From an uncultured Curtobacterium sp. (lineage in GTDB: Bacteria > Actinomycetota > Actinomycetes > Actinomycetales > Microbacteriaceae): a stretch of 20,800 bases of DNA. How positions within the stretch are numbered: the stretch's first letter is position 1; each line of letters starts with the position of its first letter. Below the pieces are notes generated by a model that did no database searches, was not told where the DNA came from, and saw only the letters and a list, made by a program, of their open reading frames with translations. The stretch lies in assembly GCA_913774725.1 (NCBI GenBank), contig CAJYIG010000209.1, forward strand, positions 1 through 20,800, written 5' to 3'. A program made the position numbers and the translations under genes. This document shows, one piece after another, positions 1 to 6,974 of the stretch.

Positions 1-1614
1 AAGCGTCGCGGGGGAGCGACGGTCTTCCTGGTCATCGGCATCATCGGCGTCTCGCTGTTCTACGGCGACTCCGTGATCACGCCGGCCGTGTCCGTCCTCT
101 CCGCGGTCGAGGGGCTGTCGACCGCGGCACCGTCGCTCGACCACCTCATCGTGCCGATCGCGGCGGTCATCCTGGTGCTGCTGTTCCTGGTGCAGCGGTT
201 CGGCACCGGCAAGGTCGGCAACCTGTTCGGGCCGGTGATGCTGCTCTGGTTCGTCGTCATCGCGGTCGCCGGCGTGCCGCACATCGTGGCGCACCCCGGT
301 GTCCTGCAGGGGCTGTCGCCGACGTGGGCGATCGCCTTCCTCGTCGCCCACCCGTACATCACCTTCGTGGCGATGGGCGCTGTCGTGCTCGTCATCACCG
401 GGGCCGAGGCGCTGTACGCGGACATGGGCCACTTCGGTCGGCCGGCGATCCTGCGCGCCTGGTTCTTCGTCGTGTTCCCGGCGCTCGTGCTCAACTACCT
501 GGGGCAGGCGTCGCTCGTGCTCGAGGACCCCTCGGCGGCGAAGGACCCGTTCTTCCTGCTCTTCCCCGATGCCCTGCAGATCCCGGTCGTGGTGCTCGCG
601 ACGATGGCCACGGTGATCGCGAGCCAGGCCGTCATCTCCGGTGCCTTCTCGCTCACGCGCCAGGCGATCCAGCTCGGGTTGCTGCCACCGCTCACGATCC
701 GGCAGACCTCGCGTGAAGAGGGCGGCCAGATCTACCTGCCGGCGGTCAACCTGCTGCTCTTCATCGGTGTGCTGGCGATCATGCTCGCCTTCCGGTCGTC
801 GGCGAGCCTGGCGACGGCGTACGGGGTGTCGGTCACCGGCGCGCTGGTCGTGGACACGCTGCTGCTGCTCCTGGTCGTCAAGCCGCTCTGGCACTGGGCG
901 ACGTGGAAGCTCGTGCTGGCCGCCGTCGTCTTCGGCGGTCTCGAGCTGACCTTCCTCGCCGGCAACCTGTCGAAGATCGTGCACGGCGGTTGGGTCCCGC
1001 TGCTCATCGCCCTCGCGGTGATCACGCTGATGACCACGTGGCGCCGTGGACGGCAGCTCGTGCAGGAGGAACGCAAGGAACGCGAGGGGTCGCTCGCCGA
1101 CTTCATCGAGCGCATCAACACGAAGCACATCCCGCGGGTCGAGGGGATCGCGATCTTCCCGCACCCGAACAAGGAGACGACCCCGCTGGCCCTCCGGGCG
1201 AACGTCGAGCACAACCACGTGGTGCACCGGACCGTGCTCATCGTCTCGGTGCTCACCGCGAACGTGCCGCACGTGCCGCACGCGAAGGCGTTCTTCCGTG
1301 ACGACCTCGGCTACGAGGACGACGGCATCGACCACATCACCGTGAAGTTCGGGTTCTCCGACGACCAGGACCTGCCGCGCGCCCTCCATGCCGCCTGTCT
1401 GGCCGAGGTGCTCGACATCGACCCGGACGAGATCGCGAAGGCGTCGTACTTCATCTCGCGCGGCGCCCTCCGGCCGCAGCCGGGCAACCGGGGCATGGCG
1501 CGGTGGCGCAAGAAGCTCTTCGTCGGCCTGGCGCACAACGCAGCCGATCCCGCGGCCCGGTTCGGCCTGCCGGCCCAGCGCACCGTGACGATGGGCAGCG
1601 ACGTCGAGCTCTGA
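1..1614 (+). CDS. kup: Kup-family potassium uptake permease (5' end missing)
   Basis: Low-affinity K+ (probably K+/H+) symporter of the KUP/HAK/KT family in the cytoplasmic membrane. The reading frame is open from base 1, so the N-terminus lies outside the window. The visible 537 residues start just before the family signature GDSVITPAVSVLSAVEGL, found early in Kup proteins. About ten hydrophobic segments follow in the first two thirds. The last ~180 residues are soluble and basic, as is usual for the Kup cytoplasmic tail (e.g. GIAIFPHP and the NVPHVPHA stretch). Kup proteins usually have 600-680 residues, so roughly 80-130 are missing. The stop is a TGA at 1612-1614. The gene is not part of a visible operon with the next gene. 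Confidence 0.95.
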   Translation, partial: KRRGGATVFLVIGIIGVSLFYGDSVITPAVSVLSAVEGLSTAAPSLDHLIVPIAAVILVLLFLVQRFGTGKVGNLFGPVMLLWFVVIAVAGVPHIVAHPGVLQGLSPTWAIAFLVAHPYITFVAMGAVVLVITGAEALYADMGHFGRPAILRAWFFVVFPALVLNYLGQASLVLEDPSAAKDPFFLLFPDALQIPVVVLATMATVIASQAVISGAFSLTRQAIQLGLLPPLTIRQTSREEGGQIYLPAVNLLLFIGVLAIMLAFRSSASLATAYGVSVTGALVVDTLLLLLVVKPLWHWATWKLVLAAVVFGGLELTFLAGNLSKIVHGGWVPLLIALAVITLMTTWRRGRQLVQEERKEREGSLADFIERINTKHIPRVEGIAIFPHPNKETTPLALRANVEHNHVVHRTVLIVSVLTANVPHVPHAKAFFRDDLGYEDDGIDHITVKFGFSDDQDLPRALHAACLAEVLDIDPDEIAKASYFISRGALRPQPGNRGMARWRKKLFVGLAHNAADPAARFGLPAQRTVTMGSDVEL

Positions 1615-1745
1615 CCGCGGTCGCGCCCAGGGCCGTCGAGCTCCGAGCGCCATCGGCGCTGCACACCGTCCAGGTGGACGGCGTAGCGTCCGACGGGTCG
1701 TTCCGCCAACCGGGCTCCTGCGGCACCGAGCGGAAGCCGCCCCTC

Positions 1746-1964
1746 ATGGCACACCGGAACGACCTCACCTGGCACCAGGACCGCGATGACTCCTGGTCGG
1801 CCTGGGCGGACGGTCGCCCGATCGCGCGGATCACGCACGACCGACAGTACGAACTCGTCTCGCAGGACGGCACGGTCCGCGGCTCCCACAGCGCACTGGG
1901 CAGTGCTCAGGCGCAGCTCGAGGCCTGGTACCTCTGGACGACGACCACCGACCCGGACGCCTGA
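1746..1964 (+). CDS. small hypothetical protein (72 aa)
   Basis: Small soluble protein rich in Trp, Asp, Ser and Thr, beginning MAHRNDLTWHQDRDDSW. It has no signal peptide and no membrane segment. The central part (WADGRPIARITHDRQYELVSQDG) reads like a short beta-sheet domain with alternating charged and aromatic residues. I do not recognise the family. The frame is open further upstream, but the ATG at 1746 is chosen because a GGAAG-like sequence lies about 7 bases before it and the upstream extension is low-complexity. Existence is supported by codon bias and by the neat fit between kup and the convergent terminator. Function is unknown. Confidence 0.6.
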   Translation: MAHRNDLTWHQDRDDSWSAWADGRPIARITHDRQYELVSQDGTVRGSHSALGSAQAQLEAWYLWTTTTDPDA

Positions 1965-1990
1965 GTCCGCCGGCGCCTGAGTCCGCCGGC
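1959..1990 (+). repeat. 16-bp tandem duplication over a stop codon
   Basis: GCCTGAGTCCGCCGGC occurs twice, head to tail (1959-1974 and 1975-1990). The first copy contains the TGA of the small gene ending at 1964. It looks like a simple slippage duplication. Confidence 0.85.
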
Positions 1991-1996
1991 GTCGCG

Positions 1997-2016
1997 GGAC
2001 CGACGCGCGTCGGTCC
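1997..2016. terminator. 20-bp perfect palindrome between convergent genes
   Basis: GGACCGACGCGCGTCGGTCC is fully self-complementary. It lies between the small + strand gene ending at 1964 and the - strand DUF808 gene ending at 2021. A transcript from either strand could fold it into a GC-rich stem, so a bidirectional terminator is likely. There is no U-tract. Confidence 0.6.
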
Positions 2017-2020
2017 ACGA

Positions 2021-2899
2021 TCAGTGGGTGCGACCGCGCAGCCGGCCGATGCCGAGGACGACGCCGACCACGACCATGCCGAGCACGAGCCCGAACACTG
2101 CCGACACGGCGGTGTCGACGATCCACGTGACGACCGGACCCGCGGCCTCGACCGCGTGCTCGATCGCCTGCAGCAGATGCTCCGGTCCGGCCCAGAGCGT
2201 CTCCGCCAGGTTCGCGATCACCAGGTGCCCACCGACCCAGAGCATCGCGACCGTCCCCACGATGCTGATGACGCGGAAGACCGTCGGCATCGCGCGCACG
2301 ATCCGCGCTCCCGCTCGACGGGTCCGTCGCGAGTCGTTCTTCATCATCTGCAGACCGATGTCGTCGACCTTCACCAGCAGTGCGACGGCGCCGTAGACCA
2401 GGGCCGTCATCCCGAGCCCGATGAGTGCGAGGGCGCCGACCTTCGGCCAGAAGGCGAGCCCGGTGTCCAGGCTCGACAGGGCGATGAGCATGATCTCGGT
2501 GCTCAGGATGAGGTCGGTGCGGACCGCGCCGAAGACGAGCTTGGGCTCCGTGGTGGGCTGCGCGTCGCCCGCGGTCTCGTGGTGCACGCCGAACCACTCG
2601 GTGACCTTCTCGGCCCCTTCGAAGCAGAGGTACGTCCCACCGATGACGAGCAGCCACGGGAGCACCCACGGGGCGAACGCCGACAGCAGCAGCGCCAGCG
2701 GGATGATGATGACGAACTTGTTGAACAGGCTGCCGAGCGCGATGCGTCCGACGACCGGGAGCTCGCGGGCCGGTTGCAGCCCCTGGACGTACTGCGGTGT
2801 GACCGCCGCGTCGTCGATCACGACCCCCGCGGTCTTCGCGCTGGCCTTGAGGGCCGCGGAGAGGATGTCGTCCACCACGGCGAGCAACCCGACTGACAT
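2021..2899 (-). CDS. DUF808 (YedI-like) integral membrane protein
   Basis: 292-residue membrane protein. The N-terminus MSVGLLAVVDDI followed by KASAKTAGVVIDDAAVTPQYV is characteristic of the DUF808/YedI family, whose biochemical role is not established. About six hydrophobic segments alternate with short loops: two after NKFVII, two around the ILSTEIMLIALSSLD region, and two in the last 80 residues. A conserved-looking EGAEKVTEW motif sits after the second segment. The ATG at 2897-2899 is chosen because it gives the family N-terminus; a longer in-frame extension to 3064 would be proline- and glycine-rich junk. The gene is divergent from the GH16 gene. Family assignment is recognition by motif; function is unknown. 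Confidence 0.85.
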   Translation of the reverse strand: MSVGLLAVVDDILSAALKASAKTAGVVIDDAAVTPQYVQGLQPARELPVVGRIALGSLFNKFVIIIPLALLLSAFAPWVLPWLLVIGGTYLCFEGAEKVTEWFGVHHETAGDAQPTTEPKLVFGAVRTDLILSTEIMLIALSSLDTGLAFWPKVGALALIGLGMTALVYGAVALLVKVDDIGLQMMKNDSRRTRRAGARIVRAMPTVFRVISIVGTVAMLWVGGHLVIANLAETLWAGPEHLLQAIEHAVEAAGPVVTWIVDTAVSAVFGLVLGMVVVGVVLGIGRLRGRTH

Positions 2900-2951
2900 G
2901 CCGCTCACCCTACTGGAGCGGTCCCCGGCGGCCGGACCGGTCAGGGGCAGA

Positions 2952-3001
2952 CCGTTCTGCCCGTGTGATCGGGGGACATCACCGCTGGTTCCCTGACAGC
3001 G
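2952..3001 (+). promoter_or_regulatory. candidate regulatory element upstream of GH16 gene
   Basis: CCGTTCT (2952-2958), eight bases, GATCGGGG (2967-2974), then CTGACAGCG (2993-3001). The same two blocks with the same 8-base gap recur upstream of the GT2 operon (13266-13288), also followed by CTGACAGCG. CTGACA resembles a -35 hexamer, but no convincing -10 follows here. The regulator is unknown. Confidence 0.45.
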
Positions 3002-3117
3002 CGGGGTGGGTTCACTGACGGCAGCCCTTCCCGAGCCGACACAGCTGGGCACACCGAGCACCACAACGACGGTGCATCGACGCCACCCACGTCGTCGCCC
3101 CCAGGCAGGAGCGCCCC

Positions 3118-3930
3118 ATGCAGTCCTCGATCGTCGCGGCCCTCACCGTCGCCGTCCTCGCCGCCGGCGCGGTCGCCGGCGTCTCGACCCCCGACCCCGC
3201 GTCCGCCGCCGACAAGTCGAGCGGCACGACCCTCGCGCCGTCGGGCAACGTCGTGTCGAACGGACGGACGTGGAAGCAGACCGCCGTGCAGGACTTCTTC
3301 CGGTCCGCGCCCGCCGGTACCTTCCGCATGAAGTACCCGCGCATCGGCCTGTACGACGGGTTCTCCGACACGAGCGGGCAGGGTCGTTACACGCCGTCGA
3401 AGGTGTTGAGCGTGCACGGCGGCGTGCTCGACTTCTGGCTCCGGTCCGACCGCGGGCAGCCGCTCTCGGCGGCGGTGATGCCCGACGGGTACGCACCGCA
3501 CCGTACGGGCCGGGTGTCGATCCGCTACAAGACCACGACGACCCCGGGCTACAAGTTCAGCGTGATCCTCTGGCCGTCGAGTGACGACTGGAACCAGGGG
3601 GAGATCGACTGGCCGGAGGCCACCCTCGGTGCGCCTCCCCGTCCGGCGTCGGCGATCCCGGGCAGCCTGCGGAACGGCGCCATGACGTTCCAGCCGGAGC
3701 GCGAGACCTTCGCGCCGACCGACACGAGCAGCTGGCACGTCGCCACGACGGAGTGGGACGCCGGCGTCGTCCGCTTCTACTGGGACGACGTGCTCGTCGC
3801 GTCGACGACGAAGGCCGTGCCGACGCAGCCGATGCGGGTCACGTTGCAGGCCGAGACCGACACGGGCGCACGGGTGCCGGCGACCGCCTCCGGGCACGTG
3901 AGCGTCGACTGGATCGCGATCTACGACTGA
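3118..3930 (+). CDS. secreted glycoside hydrolase family 16-like protein
   Basis: 270-residue predicted extracellular beta-glycanase-like protein. Residues 1-30 form a signal peptide (hydrophobic VAALTVAVLAAGAVAG, cleavage near PASA-AD). The mature part is beta-rich, with a GH16-like jelly-roll pattern. The motif EIDWPE at 162-167 matches the GH16 ExDxxE active site: nucleophile E162, assisting D164, acid/base E167. The C-terminal SVDWIAIYD is also typical of GH16 end strands. The ATG at 3118 follows an AGGAG about 6 bases upstream. GH16 enzymes act on beta-1,3, beta-1,4 or beta-galactan polymers; the substrate cannot be read here. The gene shares an upstream element with the GT2 operon 10 kb away, so it may trim or release that operon's product (inference). 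Confidence 0.85.
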   Translation: MQSSIVAALTVAVLAAGAVAGVSTPDPASAADKSSGTTLAPSGNVVSNGRTWKQTAVQDFFRSAPAGTFRMKYPRIGLYDGFSDTSGQGRYTPSKVLSVHGGVLDFWLRSDRGQPLSAAVMPDGYAPHRTGRVSIRYKTTTTPGYKFSVILWPSSDDWNQGEIDWPEATLGAPPRPASAIPGSLRNGAMTFQPERETFAPTDTSSWHVATTEWDAGVVRFYWDDVLVASTTKAVPTQPMRVTLQAETDTGARVPATASGHVSVDWIAIYD

Positions 3931-3982
3931 CGGGAGGCGCGGTGCCGGTGAGCTGACCCGCGCACCGGCACCGGGCCTCCCG
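3931..3982. terminator. long hairpin (GGGAGGC family), copy A
   Basis: Arms 3931-3950 and 3963-3982 pair at 19 of 20 positions around a 12-base loop. It starts immediately after the GH16 stop and lies between convergent genes, so it can serve as a two-way terminator. The core CGGGAGGCGCGGT is shared with copies at 9263 and 18454. Confidence 0.75.
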
Positions 3983-3984
3983 GC

Positions 3985-4293
3985 TCACTCCGTGGTGTGT
4001 CGGGCGGTCAGCCGACCCGCACCGAGCGGCAGCAGCCCACTGCGGTAGGCGAACCGGTCGGCGTCGCCGACCGTGCTGCTGGCGGCGCCGAAGCGCCACA
4101 GGCGGTTGAAGCAGGAGACCCCGATCCGGGTGGAGCCGTCGTCGGCGACCGCCCAGGTGCCGGTGCCCCACTGGGCGGGGTGACCGACGCCGTCGATCGT
4201 CACCGTCGGTCGGGCGCCCCACGTCAGCAGCGGTCGGTCGAGGTCGAGGGTGATCCGGCGCTTCGTCGTGCCGGACGGCTGCGGGGTGTCCAT
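3985..4293 (-). CDS. hypothetical protein (102 aa)
   Basis: Soluble 102-residue protein starting MDTPQPSGTTKRRITLDLDRP. No signal peptide, membrane segment or recognised motif. Predicted beta-rich, with several Trp-Gly turns (LLTWGARPTV, QWGTGTWAV, RLWRFGAASS) and a single Cys. I do not recognise the family. The ATG at 4291-4293 is chosen over longer in-frame starts because the extension would run antisense into the divergent gene at 4358. It converges on the GH16 gene and is separated from it by the hairpin. Confidence 0.6.
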   Translation of the reverse strand: MDTPQPSGTTKRRITLDLDRPLLTWGARPTVTIDGVGHPAQWGTGTWAVADDGSTRIGVSCFNRLWRFGAASSTVGDADRFAYRSGLLPLGAGRLTARHTTE

Positions 4294-4344
4294 GCGGTCA
4301 GGGTACGGCGCGCCCCACCCTGAACGCGCCCCGGTGGTGGTCCG

Positions 4345-4350
4345 TAGGCT
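4345..4350 (+). promoter_or_regulatory. possible -10 box of a leaderless transcript
   Basis: TAGGCT ends 7 bases before the ATG at 4358, and there is no Shine-Dalgarno sequence. This spacing is typical of actinobacterial leaderless mRNAs. No clear -35 box. Confidence 0.35.
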
Positions 4351-4357
4351 CCGCTGC

Positions 4358-4642
4358 ATGGCTGACTTCACCGCTGCACAGGCTGCCGTCGTCCGCATCG
4401 AGCGTGCGGAGGAGGGCCGGTGGGACCTGACCGTGATCAGCGACTCCGGCGTGCGCATGGGGCACGGCGTGTACCTGTTCGACGCGGTGTCCGACGACGC
4501 CGAGGACGAGCAGGGCGCAGCACTCGACTTCGTGCGGGAGTACGGGTTCCGCTTCGAGTCCGACGCCGTGGTCGCCGACGGGGGAGACGCCTTCTGGGCG
4601 CCGCTGCTGCCGCTCGGCTCCGACCGGCCCGCGGCGGGCTGA
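4358..4642 (+). CDS. small acidic hypothetical protein (94 aa)
   Basis: Acidic soluble protein starting MADFTAAQAAVVRIERAEEG. The first half looks like beta strands (RWDLTVISDSGVRMGHGVYLF), the middle is strongly acidic (DAVSDDAEDEQG), and an aromatic-rich end (EYGFRFES, AFWAPLLPLG) follows. No recognised domain. A possible -10 box 7 bases upstream fits a leaderless start at this ATG. It converges with the VOC gene. The two stop codons are 6 bases apart and both lie in one palindrome. Confidence 0.6.
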   Translation: MADFTAAQAAVVRIERAEEGRWDLTVISDSGVRMGHGVYLFDAVSDDAEDEQGAALDFVREYGFRFESDAVVADGGDAFWAPLLPLGSDRPAAG

Positions 4643-4651
4643 GCCGGCTCA
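4640..4651. other. palindrome containing both convergent stop codons
   Basis: TGAGCCGGCTCA is a perfect 12-base palindrome. Its first three bases are the TGA of the + gene and its last three are the TGA, read on the - strand, of the VOC gene. It may act as a minimal terminator or be coincidental. Confidence 0.5.
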
Positions 4652-5071
4652 ACCCTGGGGGTCGAGTGCGGAGCGTTCGAAGCCGATCAGCCAGGTGACG
4701 CCGAACGCGTCGCGCACGGAGCCGTCCCAGTCGCCCCACGGCCGTTCCTGCAGGTCGTCGACGACCGTCCCGTCCGTCGCCAGGTCGGTGAACCAGCGGC
4801 GGAGCACCCTGGGGGCGGCGGTCCCGAGCAGCGCGAGCAGTAGGCCGGAGGCTGCGAACGGGGCGTCGTCGGGCCCGGCGTCGGCGGCGAAGAGCCGGAC
4901 GGGACCGACGAGTTCGCCGTGCGCCACGGCCGCCGGCGGACCGTCCTCGCGCCCGGCGTCCTCGTACGAGGCGATCCGGACCTCGCCACCGAAGACCTGC
5001 TGCCAGCGGGCGAGCGCCGTGCGAGCGGTGCCGGCGAGCAGGAGGTACGGGGTCGGGGCGGTGCCGTCCAT
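4649..5071 (-). CDS. VOC superfamily protein, PhnB-like
   Basis: 140-residue cytoplasmic protein of the vicinal-oxygen-chelate (glyoxalase-like) fold. It opens with PTPYLLLAGTARTALARWQQVFGGEV, the usual first betaalphabeta unit with a FGGEV-type ending. It closes with ERPWGDWDGSVRDAFGVTWLIGFE, which matches the PhnB-type signature of W/G-rich strand, DxFGVxW and a final hydrophobic strand. Family members bind divalent metal or act as antibiotic-binding or epimerase-like proteins; the reaction cannot be deduced here. The ATG at 5069-5071 gives a normal-length family member. The gene stands alone between convergent and divergent neighbours. Confidence 0.8.
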   Translation of the reverse strand: MDGTAPTPYLLLAGTARTALARWQQVFGGEVRIASYEDAGREDGPPAAVAHGELVGPVRLFAADAGPDDAPFAASGLLLALLGTAAPRVLRRWFTDLATDGTVVDDLQERPWGDWDGSVRDAFGVTWLIGFERSALDPQG

Positions 5072-5147
5072 GCGTCGACGCTACCGCCGGACCGGCCGGG
5101 CGGCCAGAGCGGTCGCGCTCGACGTTTCACGAGGTCGTGTTTGCTGG

Positions 5148-5179
5148 TAGGATTTCACCATTATCGGTAGTTTTCTACC
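5148..5179 (+). promoter_or_regulatory. promoter/operator region of the MNT-HEPN pair
   Basis: An AT-richer pocket in a GC-rich window. TAGGAT (5148-5153) is a plausible -10 box. Just downstream, GGTAGTTTTCTACC (5166-5179) is an inverted repeat (5-bp arms, 4-base centre), with a further GGTAG at 5146-5150. The repeat abuts the GGAGG ribosome-binding site of the gene at 5190, so binding there would block expression. The HTH-bearing product of that gene is the obvious candidate regulator (inference). Confidence 0.45.
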
Positions 5180-5189
5180 TGGAGGGTCG

Positions 5190-5792
5190 ATGCAACTGCA
5201 GGAGACGATGCGAACGGTCACGCCGACCGTCGACGGCGGCGTCCTCTCCGCGGTGGTTCGTGCTGGGCAGCCGGTCACGCTCCGTGAGATCGTTGACCTG
5301 ACCGATGGCCGTTCCTACGCGGGTGTCCGGAACGCAGCGGAACGTCTGGTCGAGCAGGGGGTCCTGCTCGGCGATCGCGTGGGTCGGACGAAGACGTTCG
5401 TGCTGAACGCCGAGCACCTCGCTGCGGACGCGATCGTGGCCCTGGCCCGGCAACGAGACGAGTTGCTGCGGCGGTTGCGCGACGGCTGTGCGACGATCCC
5501 GCTGCAGTTCGCGGCGCTCTTCGGTTCCGGCGCCCGCGGGGACATGCGCCCGGACAGTGACCTCGACCTCTGCTTCGTCGTGGTCGACGGGCACCGGGAC
5601 GAGGCGGAGCCACTCGTCCACGAGCTCTGCGACCGGGTGCGGCGCTGGACGGGCAACGCGGTACACGCCGTGCTGTTCGACGAAGCAGACCTCGACCCAC
5701 AGGACGAGCTACTGGCGTCGGTGGCGTCGGAGAGTGTTGTCATCGCAGGTGATGGTCGTTGGCTGGTCCGGAGGCTCCGTACCCTGGCTTGA
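5190..5792 (+). CDS. winged-helix/nucleotidyltransferase (MNT-type) protein
   Basis: 200-residue soluble protein with two parts. Residues ~15-75 form a winged-helix DNA-binding domain (VLSAVVRAGQPVTLREIV, then a recognition helix near YAGVRNAAERLVEQG). Residues ~95-190 form a minimal nucleotidyltransferase with the polymerase-beta motif GSGARGDMRPDSDLDL at 112-127: G112-S113 and the metal-binding pair D124/D126. In MNT/HEPN pairs the MNT protein is the antitoxin and can AMPylate its HEPN partner (known for MntA). Here the added wing domain suggests it also regulates its own operon. A GGAGG lies just before the ATG. The stop overlaps the start of the next gene (ATGA). Confidence 0.8.
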   Translation: MQLQETMRTVTPTVDGGVLSAVVRAGQPVTLREIVDLTDGRSYAGVRNAAERLVEQGVLLGDRVGRTKTFVLNAEHLAADAIVALARQRDELLRRLRDGCATIPLQFAALFGSGARGDMRPDSDLDLCFVVVDGHRDEAEPLVHELCDRVRRWTGNAVHAVLFDEADLDPQDELLASVASESVVIAGDGRWLVRRLRTLA

Positions 5793-6214
5793 TGACTCCG
5801 CGCACGGGCACGACCGCCGTCGGGGACGACGCCTTCCGGCGCGGTCGGCTGCGGAAGGCCTCGTCGTTCCTCGAGGCAGCCGAGGTCCTGCGCGAGATCG
5901 GCGGAGACCGCGGTGTCCTCACTGCTTCCTCCACGTACGCCGACGCCTTCGTCGTGCAGTGCGTGCTGAGCGGCATCGCCTCGGCCGACGCGATCTGTGT
6001 CGCGCGCACCGGGCGGTACTCGCGGTCGGGAGCGCACGACGAGGCCGTCCCCGTGCTGCGATCGGCAGCGGGGAGCGCCGTGGCGCGACACCTCGAGGTG
6101 CTGCTCGCGGTCAAGAACAAGGCCGAGTACAACGCGCGGTCGGTGAGCGACACCGACGTCGCGCGCGCTCATGCCGCCGCCGCAGCGCTCGAGGCGTTCG
6201 CGAGGTCACTGTGA
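5792..6214 (+). CDS. HEPN-like protein, partner of the MNT protein
   Basis: 140-residue, all-helical, Ala-rich soluble protein. Its ATG overlaps the TGA of the nucleotidyltransferase gene, so the two are translationally coupled. The pattern of long helices, ADAICVARTGRYSRSGAHDEAV and LLAVKNKAEYNARSVSDTDVARA resembles HEPN-domain proteins, which often end in a K/R-x-x-A-x-Y helix. R75/R78...H82 might be a diverged Rx4-6H RNase motif, but spacing is not canonical, and K108-Y113 could be the family's Lys/Tyr site. If so, the pair is a toxin-antitoxin-like module. The alternative is a non-toxic HEPN accessory protein. Assignment is by pattern and context only. Confidence 0.6.
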   Translation: MTPRTGTTAVGDDAFRRGRLRKASSFLEAAEVLREIGGDRGVLTASSTYADAFVVQCVLSGIASADAICVARTGRYSRSGAHDEAVPVLRSAAGSAVARHLEVLLAVKNKAEYNARSVSDTDVARAHAAAAALEAFARSL

Positions 6215-6265
6215 GCCCCGCACCGCGCTGACGTGCCGGGCTGCGGTGGTGCGACCGGGTTGGAG

Positions 6266-6856
6266 TCAGCCGGCGGCGATCGCGCCCATCTCGGCGACGA
6301 CGGTCCGGAGCTTCGCCGCGAGCTCGTCGCTGTCGCCGACCGTGTCCCGGTGCGCGACCTCGGACAGCGCCGACAGCACGAGGCCGACGGCCGTGCGCGC
6401 GGTCTGCTCGTCGGTGCGCGACGACACCGTCGCCAGGAGTGACTGCCGCGACTCGGCCATCCACTGCATCACCATCGGCGCCATCTCCGGGCGGAGCACG
6501 AGGAGCTCCTTCATCCGGCGGCGGTCCTGGGAGAGCGGGACGGTCGCGGCGATCAGGACGCACAGGTCGTCGACGAGCCGACCGTCCGCCTCGGCGAAGC
6601 GCGTCGCTGCCCACTCCGGCACCTCGACGGTGTCGAGGCCGAGCGCGGCGTGCGCCTTCGACGTGAAGTAGTTGAAGAACGTCCGCGGGGAGACGTCGGC
6701 GTCGCTGCAGATCTGCTCGACGGTGACGCCGTCGAGGCCGTGCTCGGACACGAGCGTGAGGGCGGCGTCGTGGAGCGCCTGCCGGGTCTGCTGCTTCTTC
6801 CGCTCGCGCAGCGTGCACGGCGCGGTGGCCGGCTCCGGGGCTGCTGTGGTGCTCAC
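6266..6856 (-). CDS. TetR/AcrR family repressor, likely of the adjacent MFS exporter
   Basis: 196-residue one-component regulator. The N-terminal TetR DNA-binding domain covers residues ~18-70: ERKKQQTRQALHDAALTLVSEHG, then VTVEQICSDADVSPRTFFNYFTSK with the typical HTH ending F-x-x-Y-F. The C-terminal ~120 residues are helical and would hold the ligand pocket. A GTG start at 6854-6856 is chosen: AGGAG lies 5 bases upstream, and longer extensions are Arg-rich noise. It lies 118 bases downstream of the MFS gene on the same strand, beyond a strong hairpin, so it may have its own promoter. A palindrome over the exporter promoter is its likely operator. Confidence 0.9.
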   Translation of the reverse strand: MSTTAAPEPATAPCTLRERKKQQTRQALHDAALTLVSEHGLDGVTVEQICSDADVSPRTFFNYFTSKAHAALGLDTVEVPEWAATRFAEADGRLVDDLCVLIAATVPLSQDRRRMKELLVLRPEMAPMVMQWMAESRQSLLATVSSRTDEQTARTAVGLVLSALSEVAHRDTVGDSDELAAKLRTVVAEMGAIAAG

Positions 6857-6934
6857 GTGCACTCCTGTGGTGCTGGGCGGCCACCGTGTCCACCGGGGGC
6901 CGAGTCGTCTGCGTCGGACGTGCCCGACGCGGGA

Positions 6935-6969
6935 GGCCGCCCGCACCCCGGCGTGGGGTGCGGGCGGCC
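6935..6969 (-). terminator. 15-bp perfect hairpin after the MFS gene
   Basis: Arms 6935-6949 (GGCCGCCCGCACCCC) and 6955-6969 pair perfectly over a 5-base loop, starting 5 bases past the MFS stop on the - strand. No U-run follows, as is common in high-GC genomes. It could also reduce read-through into the tetR-type gene. Confidence 0.75.
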
Positions 6970-6974
6970 GGGGG

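Noticed and set aside
6215..6265. Terminator between the HEPN-like gene and the convergent TetR gene.
   Set aside because: Only a 6-bp stem (CGCACC/GGTGCG) with a loop of more than 20 bases can be drawn, which is too weak to call.
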